Source: Dechloromonas sp. TW-R-39-2 (lineage in GTDB: Bacteria; Pseudomonadota; Gammaproteobacteria; Burkholderiales; Rhodocyclaceae). Taken from it: DNA of 64,000 nucleotides. Below the pieces are notes generated by a model. The model was not told the origin of the DNA. It ran no database searches and saw only the letters and a list, made by a program, of their open reading frames with translations. The translations under genes and the position numbers were made by a program. The stretch is taken from positions 2,325,001 to 2,389,000 of the forward strand of contig NZ_CP045202.1 in the NCBI RefSeq assembly GCF_016864195.1, given 5' to 3'. The first letter of the stretch is position 1, and the number at the start of each line of letters is the position of its first letter. Shown here piece by piece: positions 15,029 to 23,135 of this stretch.

Positions 15029-17737
15029 TCACAGGCCGAACTGCATAAAATCCCGAGCCAGGCGGCTGATATCGCGGGACTTGTCAGCGAGGTCACGCAT
15101 CTTGTCCACCAGCTCGTGGGCCTGTTCGCTGGTCTCCATCGCCTTCTCAGAAAAGCTGTTGCCCAGGTCGCCGCCGTCGTTCGACTGCTCCAGCGCCTGG
15201 TGTTTGTCGGTCTGCTTCTGGACCGCCTTGCCGAGTTTGGCGCGGTCGTCGGTGTAGACCTTTAGCTCCTGTTTCACGCGGGTCACATCGGTATAGAACT
15301 CGCGTTGGCTTGCCGTACGGCAGGCCGAACTGCGCTCCAGGAGCACGCGCTTGGCGCCCAGGCCCTGGGCGGAGTGGCCGGTCGCGGCATAGCCATAGTC
15401 GAGGGAGAGCGGCTTGCCGTTCTCCAGATTGATCGCAACCTTCTTGCCGCCATCCAGTTGCACCTGCATCTGCTTGTCCGAGATGGCGAGCACCGTGGCG
15501 CGCTGGCCGTTCCGCAGGCGCTCCCCGGTGGCCGCAATATCGCCCGTGACGCGAATCCGGTCGCCAGCTGACAACTCGCGCCGGTCTGTTCTGCCGACGG
15601 TCCAGCCCTTGCCGGAGAGGTTGGCCGGGGTGAACGTCACTGTAGAGCCATCCGGCCGGGCGAGTTCAATTTCGTTCGTACGAATTGCCTTGACCTTGAG
15701 AATGTCGCCGGACTTCACCCCCAGGCTGCGGTAATCCTTATCGAAACGCACAGCATCCCCTTCGGCGTAGAACTGTGCCCGGCGCTGTTGATTTGCCGTC
15801 AGATCGCCACGCTCAAAGGTCTCCACCGTCTTCCCCTGCCCCGCCAGGCTGAGGCCTTCCCGCACGGCAGCATTGATCTGGCGGCGTGCCTCGTTGGTGC
15901 CGGTGAGGACCAAGGTTTCCCGGCGCTCCTCCGCCGGAAGGGCGCAGAAATCGGCGGCAATCGCCGCCAGGCGCTGCGCCTCGTCCTTGATTTCCACCAC
16001 ACCGCCCGCCTTCGCCAGCGCCTCCAGGGCGGCGGCGCCCTTGCCCTCGGCGGCCAACTGGGCGACTTCGCGGGTAATGTCGGTCTGCTGGCGCAGCATG
16101 GTGTCGACGATGCTCGTCTGCATCCCGGCTTGCTGCAACTGCTGGAAGCCTCGGCCTGCTTCCACGCTCTGGTACTGATCGCTGTCGCCGACCACGAGGA
16201 CGCGTGCCCCCGCCTTTTCCGCACGAATCACGGCCTCCGCCAGTTGCCGCGTGCTGGCCAGCGACGACTCGTCGATGACCAGGATCGTCCTATCGTCCAG
16301 CTTGGAGCCTGAGACCTCCCAGCTCTGGAGGGTCTTGCCCTCGATGCCGGCCTCGGCCAGCGCCTTGACGGCGCCGTGCGACGGCGCTACCCCTGCCAGG
16401 GTGTAGCCGCAGGCCTCGGCCTGCTGGCGGAATTCGTTGAGAAGGGTTGTCTTTCCAACCCCGGCCAGACCTTGGATGCCGGTGATGCGGTTCGTGGTGG
16501 TCAACGCCGCCTCAACGGCTGCCCGTTGGCGTTCGTTCAACTTGGGGTCAAGGGACAGCGTGCCCGATGCAATCGCCCGAACGGCCCCACGCCCCAGCAA
16601 CTCGACCTCCAGCATGCGCTGCTCACGGGCGATCGAGGCGCGATCGGTAATGCGGCCGTCCGATTTCTGAACCAGGTCGCCCCAGGCCAGCGCCTTGTTG
16701 AATGCCGCCTCAACCTCGGCCAGCGTAGCCCGGCCATAGGCGACGGACATAGCTGCCGCCATGGAATCCTTCTGCTCAAAGGCTGCCTCGCGCTCGGAGA
16801 GGTGGCCGATGGCGAATTTAATCGCCTCCTGGGCTGCCTCCTTCGAGTCGCGTGCCAGTCCAGGCAATTGGCCGGCCGGCAGCGAAACGGCCAGGCCCAG
16901 TTCGGCGGCGCGTTCGCGCCAGGCTGCGACCAGCAGATCCCGGTCGTAGTGAACCTTCCGGTCGCGGGTGTCGAGCGCGGTCTTGTCGCGCAGCTCGGCA
17001 CTCGCCTCCTCCCGGCTCAAACCCCGCGCTGCCAGGGCGGCGTCGATGGCTGCCGTGCGCGTCGAGAAGGATTTAATCTGGTTATCGCTGACCGTGGCCA
17101 GCTCGAAGCCGCTCTTGTTGTGGCGCAGCTGGTAGCCCAGCTCAGCGAGGCGCACCGCCAGTTCCGACTTGTAATGCACGTCGAGTTCGCGCTGCATTTT
17201 GAAGAGCTCACGGTTTTCCATGGCACGCCAACGGCCGTCCGGCGTTTGGGTCGCGTTGATCAGCACGCAATGGGTATGCAGATTCGGGTCGGCGGCGCGG
17301 CTGGTGTCGTGGAGGACCGTGCGGGCGATCAGGTTGCCGGTGTCGACGGTGATGGTTTTACCGTCCGGCCCCACCATGCGGGCCTGAATCCGCTTTTCTG
17401 CGGCGTCCAGGGCAGCCCTGACGGCCGCGTTATGCGCTTCGGTGACGCGGGCATCGGCATAAACCAGGGCGGCGATGCTGACGCTTTTCGGGGCCGAAAT
17501 GGTCAGATCGGTGCCGGCACGGTGCTTGCCGCCCTGCCCGCCCGGAATTTCCTCGCCGTTCGGCAGCTTGCCGCGCAGCAGATCGCCAAACAGGCGGTCG
17601 GCGTTGTCCTCGGAGAGGCCCAGCGCCGCCGCCCCTTTGCCGTACCAGGAGGCTGGTGGATTGTCCTGGGTGTAGTAGTCGTCCCGCGAGTAATAAGATT
17701 CGGCCTGTCTGGCGGCCACATTGGTGCAGCGAATCAT
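15029..17737 (-). CDS. MobF-family conjugative relaxase/helicase, TrwC/TraI-like
   Basis: The 902-residue protein has an N-terminal relaxase domain (about 1-300) and a C-terminal superfamily 1 helicase. Candidate nicking tyrosines are Tyr15, 16, 21 and 22 (YYSRDDYY). The metal-binding histidines are His143, His154 and His156 in HDTSRAADPNLHTH, with the same spacing as in TrwC. The helicase has Walker A GLAGVGKTT (Lys429), Walker B ILVIDESS, and a late GHSAQGLGAKRV motif. It nicks oriT and unwinds the transferred strand. The length is close to R388 TrwC and much shorter than F TraI. A 19-bp box lies 35-53 bp upstream of the ATG, and AAGGA serves as ribosome binding site. Confidence 0.92.
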   Translation of the reverse strand: MIRCTNVAARQAESYYSRDDYYTQDNPPASWYGKGAAALGLSEDNADRLFGDLLRGKLPNGEEIPGGQGGKHRAGTDLTISAPKSVSIAALVYADARVTEAHNAAVRAALDAAEKRIQARMVGPDGKTITVDTGNLIARTVLHDTSRAADPNLHTHCVLINATQTPDGRWRAMENRELFKMQRELDVHYKSELAVRLAELGYQLRHNKSGFELATVSDNQIKSFSTRTAAIDAALAARGLSREEASAELRDKTALDTRDRKVHYDRDLLVAAWRERAAELGLAVSLPAGQLPGLARDSKEAAQEAIKFAIGHLSEREAAFEQKDSMAAAMSVAYGRATLAEVEAAFNKALAWGDLVQKSDGRITDRASIAREQRMLEVELLGRGAVRAIASGTLSLDPKLNERQRAAVEAALTTTNRITGIQGLAGVGKTTLLNEFRQQAEACGYTLAGVAPSHGAVKALAEAGIEGKTLQSWEVSGSKLDDRTILVIDESSLASTRQLAEAVIRAEKAGARVLVVGDSDQYQSVEAGRGFQQLQQAGMQTSIVDTMLRQQTDITREVAQLAAEGKGAAALEALAKAGGVVEIKDEAQRLAAIAADFCALPAEERRETLVLTGTNEARRQINAAVREGLSLAGQGKTVETFERGDLTANQQRRAQFYAEGDAVRFDKDYRSLGVKSGDILKVKAIRTNEIELARPDGSTVTFTPANLSGKGWTVGRTDRRELSAGDRIRVTGDIAATGERLRNGQRATVLAISDKQMQVQLDGGKKVAINLENGKPLSLDYGYAATGHSAQGLGAKRVLLERSSACRTASQREFYTDVTRVKQELKVYTDDRAKLGKAVQKQTDKHQALEQSNDGGDLGNSFSEKAMETSEQAHELVDKMRDLADKSRDISRLARDFMQFGL

Positions 17738-17771
17738 GGGCAGTGTTCCTTTTTTGTGGGTGACACTGCTT

Positions 17772-17790
17772 TATGTCGCCAGCGCGAACC
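17772..17790. repeat. 19-bp box, copy B (upstream of the relaxase gene)
   Basis: TATGTCGCCAGCGCGAACC on the plus strand. It differs from copy A at one base and lies between the coupling-protein terminator and the relaxase start. This placement suggests that the relaxase gene has its own promoter controlled like the other two units. Confidence 0.75.
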
Positions 17791-17799
17791 AAACGAACA

Positions 17800-17823
17800 A
17801 AAACCCCGGTTTTCCGGGGTTTG
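17800..17823 (-). terminator. Intrinsic terminator after the coupling-protein gene
   Basis: On the minus strand AACCCCGG-AAAA-CCGGGGTT is followed by a short T run. It lies 5 bp past the stop of the TrwB-like gene and upstream of the relaxase start, so the relaxase is probably transcribed separately. Confidence 0.8.
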
Positions 17824-17827
17824 GGTG

Positions 17828-19570
17828 TTAGCTCAGTCGCTTTTCACATGCGGGGATCGGGATCTTCACCTTTGCTACTGGATGATCTCCAGCGAGCTTC
17901 AGAAAACCACGCAAAGCCGGCAGTGTTTCGATTTCGGATGGCAGAACCAGCTTTTCTATCGCCCGCCGTTCCGCTTCCGACTTCGACGGGTCGCCGCCCA
18001 GGCCGAACAGGCCCCGCCGGCTGCGACTCTGCTCCTGGCGGATGCGCTCCTGGTCACCGATGGCCTTGGCGCACCATTCCGCCGTCTCGGGGTCGCCGGC
18101 TGCCAGGTACAGCTTCGTGTTCAGGCAGCTGAGGAGCACCGTTGCACCGTCGCGGCCGTAGGTCGTCCACAACTGAGCCACTGATTGCACGCCCCACAAA
18201 ATCTTGCCGTTGTAGCGGCGCAGCTTAGAGACGCCATCTGCGGCGCTGGGCACTTGGCCAAGGCTAGAGAATTCATCTGCGACGAACCACGTTGGCGGTG
18301 GAACGTTTTTATCGTCACTGATCGTTTGTGAGATCGCGCTTTTCAGCCAGGTCGCCAGCAGCTGCCGCATGACTCGGACGTTGCCGTCTGTGTAGCGCAT
18401 GAACAGCCACTGCCCAGGCGGTGCGGTGCGAACCCACTCCCGAAGCGAAAAGTTGCCTTGGTCGTCGAGGGTTTGCCAACCTGACAGGGCAGTGCCCAGC
18501 ACTGAGCGGACGCTCACCAACAACCTATCGGCATCGTCGGCGGTAAATACGGCCGCAGGCGTATTGGCCACAATCGGGGCCATTTCTTCACGACTGGCCA
18601 CACAGCAAACATGCAGCAGGCGGCTAACGGAGTGTTCTCCGCTGTTGTAGAGGCTCCTCATCACCTCGGCCAGCAACACTCTGGCCATGTCCACCCACTG
18701 TTGATTCTCGCCAGGGCTGTCCGGGATGGCGTTCGCGGCCATCTCGGCGAAGTCCGTCGCCCGGCGGATTTCACAGAAAGGATTCCATTTGGCAGTCGCC
18801 CAGGTCTCGCCAGGGGCGAGAACCACATCGCCTTTCCGGAAAAATCGCTGCATGGCGGCGCCGCCGATATCGGCGACGATCCCACGATCGCCCCGGCGGC
18901 GGGCATCGAGGATGACACCATAGATGGCCATGGATTTGCCGCTGCCGGTTGTGCCGAAAACGCAAGTGTGCCGCCCTTCGGCTTCTCGGGGGATGGGGAT
19001 GCCGCCGAGGTGCACCTGGGCGGGCCTTGGCTTGGCGCTGACGCGCTCGGCCACGATGAATACAACCAGGCCAAGGGCACAGCCAACAGGCACGGCCAAG
19101 GCGCTCTTAAACATCAACAGGCCAGACAACGAAAAAAACACGGCATAGACCCCGCCCAGCAGGACGGCTTTCTTGTTTTCTCGCCACCACAGCTCACGCC
19201 TTAACAGAAGCGCAGTGACCAGCCTTGCCCCTCGAATGCGGCCTTCTTTCCCGCTTCCGGCCAGCGCGGGAAGCAAAGCGGTAGCGGCCGTCAGTAGAAG
19301 CGACAATCCCACCGAAAACAGGACGCCGTTGAAGATTTTCGTTTCAATCTCTGGGTCATAGTTTTGCAGTTGGCGCTGGAGTAAAACCTCCTTTTCTGTT
19401 CCCGAAAAATCAACTAGGGCGCGCGCCATCGAGCTTACATACGCGGCGCGCAGCTGGGTTTCTGGCCAGCGCTTTTCCTGCCAGTCTGGCGACCAGACAA
19501 GGTTATAACCGGCGACGGAAAAAGACAGGACTGCCACCACCAACAACAGGATTTTTTTGATGCTTCCCAT
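17828..19570 (-). CDS. Type IV coupling protein, TrwB/TraD-like
   Basis: The 580-residue protein has N-terminal membrane segments (about 5-22, and further hydrophobic stretches about 80-100 and 135-175). A hexameric ATPase domain follows, with Walker A GTTGSGKS (Lys212) and Walker B TWFVADEFSSLG. This is the architecture of coupling proteins that bring the relaxase-DNA complex to a type IV secretion channel. It starts within the stop of the RHH gene upstream (TAATG), giving the order trwA-trwB-trwC known from plasmid R388. No secretion channel genes are in the window, so it would need a channel from elsewhere or from beyond the window. Confidence 0.9.
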   Translation of the reverse strand: MGSIKKILLLVVAVLSFSVAGYNLVWSPDWQEKRWPETQLRAAYVSSMARALVDFSGTEKEVLLQRQLQNYDPEIETKIFNGVLFSVGLSLLLTAATALLPALAGSGKEGRIRGARLVTALLLRRELWWRENKKAVLLGGVYAVFFSLSGLLMFKSALAVPVGCALGLVVFIVAERVSAKPRPAQVHLGGIPIPREAEGRHTCVFGTTGSGKSMAIYGVILDARRRGDRGIVADIGGAAMQRFFRKGDVVLAPGETWATAKWNPFCEIRRATDFAEMAANAIPDSPGENQQWVDMARVLLAEVMRSLYNSGEHSVSRLLHVCCVASREEMAPIVANTPAAVFTADDADRLLVSVRSVLGTALSGWQTLDDQGNFSLREWVRTAPPGQWLFMRYTDGNVRVMRQLLATWLKSAISQTISDDKNVPPPTWFVADEFSSLGQVPSAADGVSKLRRYNGKILWGVQSVAQLWTTYGRDGATVLLSCLNTKLYLAAGDPETAEWCAKAIGDQERIRQEQSRSRRGLFGLGGDPSKSEAERRAIEKLVLPSEIETLPALRGFLKLAGDHPVAKVKIPIPACEKRLS

Positions 19571-20037
19571 TACTCACCTCCGAGCAGTTCGGCCAACTGG
19601 GCGTTGGCTTTTTCACGTGCGATTCGGATGTGCACCCCAGCCGGTTTTTGGGGGGTGCCCGGCATTTCGGCGGTGATGATTTGTGCACTTAACGCAGCTG
19701 AAAACAGGGCTTCGCCGAACAGCAGCCGGGCGGGTTTTTCAGGAATAAAAACGCCTTCGGGGAGCGCTCCAGCAGAGGGTTTTTCAACGCTCAGATGTTT
19801 TTCTATGAGGCCCAACTGAGCACTGATCTTCCTCAGTTCCTCTGCTCCCCCGGTCCCGGATTGCAGGTTATTTTTGATCGCCAAAAGCTGCTGCTCGATC
19901 GTGATTTTCTCGGCCCCGCGTTGCGCCATTTCGGCAAAATTTGCTGCTAGAGAGCGCCCATTTTCGGCGCTAAATTGCCGCAGTTGACGCTCTAAACTTG
20001 TCGAAATAGGGACGCTCAAACGGTTGGTTTTGCTCAT
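19570..20037 (-). CDS. TrwA-like ribbon-helix-helix accessory protein of conjugative relaxosome
   Basis: The 155-residue protein begins with a basic, short beta-strand-like segment (RLSVPISTSLERQLRQFSAENGRSL) typical of ribbon-helix-helix DNA-binding proteins. A helical middle and a less conserved tail follow. Position supports the call: it is the first gene of a unit running into the coupling protein and then the relaxase, as TrwA does in R388, and the oriT candidate lies directly upstream. TrwA binds oriT, represses its own promoter and stimulates nicking. The ribosome binding site CAGGAGAAA lies about 7 bp before the ATG. The family call rests on context and the N-terminus. Confidence 0.68.
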   Translation of the reverse strand: MSKTNRLSVPISTSLERQLRQFSAENGRSLAANFAEMAQRGAEKITIEQQLLAIKNNLQSGTGGAEELRKISAQLGLIEKHLSVEKPSAGALPEGVFIPEKPARLLFGEALFSAALSAQIITAEMPGTPQKPAGVHIRIAREKANAQLAELLGGE

Positions 20038-20082
20038 GGTTTTTCTCCTGGTTGGGCATCGAAACTCGACGCCTTACCGACC

Positions 20083-20101
20083 TATGTACGTAGCGCGAAC
20101 C
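20083..20101. repeat. 19-bp box, copy C (upstream of trwA-like gene, edge of oriT)
   Basis: TATGTACGTAGCGCGAACC on the plus strand, the most divergent copy but with the same outer blocks. It lies 46-64 bp upstream of the TrwA-like start and next to the hairpin cluster. A TrwA-like repressor is the obvious candidate ligand. Confidence 0.7.
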
Positions 20102-20156
20102 GTGCTGCGCGGGTTTTCAGGTGCGAAGCACGGTTTTCCGGCCTTGGCTGGGAGGG

Positions 20157-20337
20157 TTGCCGCACTTGTGCGGCAAACGGTGCCGCACCAGATGCGGCAC
20201 GGCCAAGCCTTGCGCAGCAAGGCGTTACCGCCCGAAGGGCGGCGGATGTGCAGCCCATAGGGCTGCGTGGTGTGTGATGCCTGACGCTTGCGGCAGGCAT
20301 TGTGCCTTTTGCTGGGGGTCTGGGGGCTCGCCCCCAG
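20157..20337 (+). other. Origin of transfer (oriT) candidate with seven hairpins
   Basis: Seven perfect or near-perfect inverted repeats lie in 181 bp: 20157-20176 (TTGCCGCA arms), 20180-20200 (GTGCCGCA), 20207-20223 (GCCTTGC), 20228-20242 (CCGCCC), 20250-20266 (GCAGCCC), 20278-20299 (TGCCTG) and 20320-20337 (CTGGGGG). The first two share the arm TGCCGCA. The cluster lies immediately upstream of the mobilisation operon, where MobF systems keep oriT. The fifth hairpin is followed by an F-like nic sequence. Confidence 0.8.
20250..20280 (+). other. Predicted nic site (F-like) at 20275/20276
   Basis: The hairpin GCAGCCC-ATA-GGGCTGC is followed directly by GTGGTGTGTGATGC. In plasmid F (from memory) a hairpin ending in TTGC is followed by GTGGGGTGT/GGTGC. 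The match is 12 of 14 bases with the same hairpin-to-nic distance. Cleavage would fall between T20275 and G20276 on the plus strand. Transfer would then lead toward higher coordinates, so the mobilisation genes enter last, as usual. Confidence 0.75.
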
Positions 20338-20438
20338 GTTGAGCTTGCAAGGCCAACTGCCTTACGCTTCTCAGGATCAACCAACGGGAGATCAGCGCGC
20401 AGCTGGTGGCTGACGAAGGTCAGTTAGTCAATGGCTTA

Positions 20439-21346
20439 GAACCGCTAACAAAATGATCAAGGTCGCTTGAGCTGCCGCCAGCAAATGATGCAGCAGGCGA
20501 TCTTGATAAAGGCTTCGTGGATGATGGCTAGGCGCTCGAATCGAACGCGCAGTCGCCGGAAGTTGTGCAGCCAACTGATCGTTCGTTCAACGACCCAGCG
20601 GGTTTTGCCCAGGCCGCTCCCGTGCAGCGTATTGCGCCGTGCAATCAGGGTACGGATTCCTTGCGCATGAAGCGGGCGACGATACTTGTCGTGGTCGTAC
20701 CCACGGTCGGCCTGAATGATTCTGGGTTTGCTTAACGGTCGTCCCGGCAAACCACGGATGGGAGGAATGGCCGCCACCAACGGCAGCAACTGGGTTACGT
20801 CGTTGCGATTGGCCCCGGTCAGGATGACCGCGAGCGGGATGCCCTGGGCTTCGGTGATGAGATGGTGCTTGGAGCCTGGACGAGCGCGGTCGGTGGGATT
20901 CGGTCCTGTTTTTGACCGGCGCCCACGGCACGAATGGAAGCGGAATCGACAATGCAGCGCGACCAGTCAATCCGGTCGGCAAGGCGCAGTTGTGCCAGCA
21001 GCAAAGCGTGCAAACGGTCCCAGACCCCGGCTTCCTGCCAGGCCCGAAGCCGTCGCCAGCAACTCATGCCAGAACCACAACCCAGTTCCTTGGGCAGCAT
21101 TTCCCAGGGAATGCCGCTCTGGAGCACAAACAAAATCCCCGCCAGAACCGCACGATCATCCAGTGGCAAGCGTCCTGGATACTTGGCTCGGCGCGGCTTG
21201 GGCGGCGGCAAGAGCGGGGCGATCAGCGCCCACAACTCGTCATCGAGAATCGATTTATCCATTTCCTCTGCCCAAAAAAAAGCGCAGAGGTTAACCAAAT
21301 TCAGCCGCTGTGAACAGAGGGAAAGGCTTCTTTTTGTTAGCGGTTC
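20439..21346 (-). mobile_element. IS5-family insertion sequence (two-frame transposase type)
   Basis: The terminal inverted repeats are GAACCGCTAACAAAA at the left end and its complement at the right end. TTA flanks both ends (20436-20438 and 21347-21349) as a 3-bp target duplication. The 908-bp length and two-frame transposase fit the IS427-type branch of IS5. It lies between oriT and the toxin-antitoxin pair. Confidence 0.88.
20457..21262 (-). CDS. IS5-family transposase, read across a -1 frameshift
   Basis: Frame one starts at 21262 (MDKSILDDELW, after AGAGG) and carries the N-terminal domain and the first Asp in IVDSASIRA. After GAGQK it departs from the family sequence. The family continuation (TGPNPTDRARPG onward) is in the -1 frame, which then gives IIQADRGYDHDKYR and the C-terminal part with ERTISWLHNFRRLRVRFE. 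The switch falls at CAAAAAC near 20915. Across the shift the total is about 268 residues, a normal length. Many IS5 elements use programmed frameshifting at A-rich runs, so this may be functional; a plain mutation or a sequencing error is the alternative. Confidence 0.82.
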
Positions 21347-21409
21347 TTACTGGTTTGCCCGCCATAAAGCGGGCAAAGCCGAAGTCCAAGTCGGAGGCTA
21401 TCGGTCTTC

Positions 21410-21673
21410 TCAGGTGTGCCACAGGCGCAGCATGTAGACGGTCGATTCCTGAATCTCATAGCGCATCTCGTAGTGCCCAATGAGCAATCGCCTGACCTCA
21501 CGCGGCTCGAACTCGAAGAGTTGCTCACCAATCCGAGGATTGGTGAGCAGGATGGTCGGGCCCTTGGTCAACGCCTGCACCGTCCGCACGGCGGCCTGCT
21601 TATTCGCCGGGCCCAGAAATTCGTACAAGCGTACCAAGTCGGAAAGCGCCTTGCTGGACCACTTTAGTTCCAT
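21410..21673 (-). CDS. ParE/RelE-family toxin
   Basis: The 87-residue protein has the layout of ParE/RelE superfamily toxins. It starts MELKWSSKALSDLVRLYEFL (strand, then first helix), has a central P-R-I-G-E segment (NPRIGEQLFEF), and ends with strands REVRRLLIGHYEMRYEI and TVYMLRLWHT. ParE toxins poison gyrase and RelE toxins cleave mRNA; the sequence does not separate these, although the linked RHH antitoxin favours the ParE type. Its ATG overlaps the antitoxin stop by one base (TGATG). Such pairs stabilise mobile elements. A hairpin of TTTGCCCGC and its complement (21354-21377) lies just downstream. Confidence 0.85.
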   Translation of the reverse strand: MELKWSSKALSDLVRLYEFLGPANKQAAVRTVQALTKGPTILLTNPRIGEQLFEFEPREVRRLLIGHYEMRYEIQESTVYMLRLWHT

Positions 21674-21945
21674 CAGCGCGGCACCGGCAGCGGTTCATCT
21701 GTTCCCAGACTATCGGCCCATGCCTGTACGGACTGATGATCGATAACATGGCCAGCCTCCACGTCGGCAAGGGCCTCTCGGGTCAGTCGCTCTCGCTCTT
21801 CTTCCTGAGACAGCCAGGCCGACAGTGCCTGTTTCATGATCCAGCCGCGGGAGCGCTCCAAGCGCTCAGCCATCTGGTCGACTTTATCGGCCAGAGGAAG
21901 CGGGACATGGGCAGTGAGAACCTTGGTTGATATAGCTTGAGTCAT
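21673..21945 (-). CDS. Ribbon-helix-helix antitoxin (ParD/CopG-like)
   Basis: I start at 21945 (MTQAISTKVLTAHVP), 90 residues. The N-terminal segment TKVLTAHVPLPLADKVDQMAERLERSRGWIMKQALSAWL is a typical ribbon-helix-helix DNA-binding domain, and the acidic tail would wrap the toxin. It is translationally coupled to the ParE-like toxin. By analogy the antitoxin, with the toxin, would repress this promoter. The IS66 element has inserted with its 8-bp target duplication only 41 bp upstream of this start, so the native promoter may be disturbed and transcription may now depend on the IS end. Confidence 0.83.
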   Translation of the reverse strand: MTQAISTKVLTAHVPLPLADKVDQMAERLERSRGWIMKQALSAWLSQEEERERLTREALADVEAGHVIDHQSVQAWADSLGTDEPLPVPR

Positions 21946-22106
21946 ACAGCATCCAAACTGATTAGTTTTTAATAACAAAGATTAGACTTCAATCGTAAGC
22001 GCCCGGCCAACCCATCTAATGGGATGGTCGCCCCTACTTGAAACGGCATCAGAAGTGCCAAAGTGTGGCGAATGGAAATTCCCACCCAGCAAGAGAGGCG
22101 ACCGAA

Positions 22107-23135
22107 ATGAAGCTTACGACGATTGGCATCGATCTGGCAAAAAACGTATTCCAGGTTCATGGCGTGGATGAACGGGGCAAAGCCGTCCTGAAGAAACAAC
22201 TGAAGCGGGAGCAGATGGCAGCGTTCTTCGCCAACCTGGCGCCGTGCCTGATCGGCATGGAAGCCTGCGGCAGCGCACATTTTTGGGCGAACAAGCTGCA
22301 AGCGATGGGGCATACCGTCAAATTGATGGCGCCGCAATTTGTGAAGCCCTACGTCAAGACGAACAAAAATGATGCAGCGGATGCGGAGGCGATCTGTGAA
22401 GCGGTGAGCCGGCCAAACATGCGTTTTGTGCCGATCAAGCAGGCCGAGCAGCAGGCTGTACTCGCGCTGCATCGGGCTCGCCAAGGCTTCGTCAAAGCGA
22501 GGACAGCCCAGGCAAATCAGATTCGCGGCCTGCTGGCCGAGTACGGCATCATCATTCCCCAGGGCATTGCGCACATCGGCAAGCGTCTGCCGGAGATCCT
22601 CGAAGACGGCGAGAATGGCTTGCCCGGCGTCTTTCGTCAGCTAATTGCCCGTCTGGGAGACCACCTCAAGGAACTGGATCGGCAGGCCCAGGAGCTGGAA
22701 GGTCAAATCCAGGTCTGGCATAGCGAGAATGCCGCCAGTCGAAAGCTCGCGCAGATACCAGGGATTGGTCCGATTACAGCCAGTGCGCTGGTGGCATCCA
22801 TCGGCAATGCCCGGAACTTCGAAAATGGCCGACAACTGGCAGCCTGGCTCGGGTTGGTGCCACGGCAGAACTCCAGCGGCGGCAAGCAGACCCTGCTGGG
22901 GATCAGCAAACGGGGCGATACCTATATGCGGACACTCTTGATCCACGGAGCGCGCGCCGTCATTCGGGTAGCCGAACGCAAGGCAGCCCACGCCGGGAGC
23001 TGGCTGGCAGGAGTGATGGGGCGACGCAACAAGAATGTGGCTGCTGTGGCCCTGGCGAACAAGAATGCCCGGATTGTCTGGGCGCTCCTGGCCCAGGATC
23101 GGGACTACAAAGCGGATTACGGATTGACGGCATAA
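22107..23135 (+). CDS. IS110-family DEDD transposase/recombinase
   Basis: I start at 22107 (MKLTTIGIDLAKNVFQVHG) because GAGAGGCGA precedes it, giving 342 residues. The N-terminal RuvC-like DEDD domain shows GIDLAKNVFQVHGVD, then KNDAADAEAICEA. The C-terminal Transposase_20 domain shows IPGIGPITASALVASIG and LGLVPRQNSSGGKQTLLG, with the conserved serine region in that stretch. These enzymes recombine with the help of a structured RNA from the element's own non-coding end. The frame is intact. Confidence 0.93.
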   Translation: MKLTTIGIDLAKNVFQVHGVDERGKAVLKKQLKREQMAAFFANLAPCLIGMEACGSAHFWANKLQAMGHTVKLMAPQFVKPYVKTNKNDAADAEAICEAVSRPNMRFVPIKQAEQQAVLALHRARQGFVKARTAQANQIRGLLAEYGIIIPQGIAHIGKRLPEILEDGENGLPGVFRQLIARLGDHLKELDRQAQELEGQIQVWHSENAASRKLAQIPGIGPITASALVASIGNARNFENGRQLAAWLGLVPRQNSSGGKQTLLGISKRGDTYMRTLLIHGARAVIRVAERKAAHAGSWLAGVMGRRNKNVAAVALANKNARIVWALLAQDRDYKADYGLTA

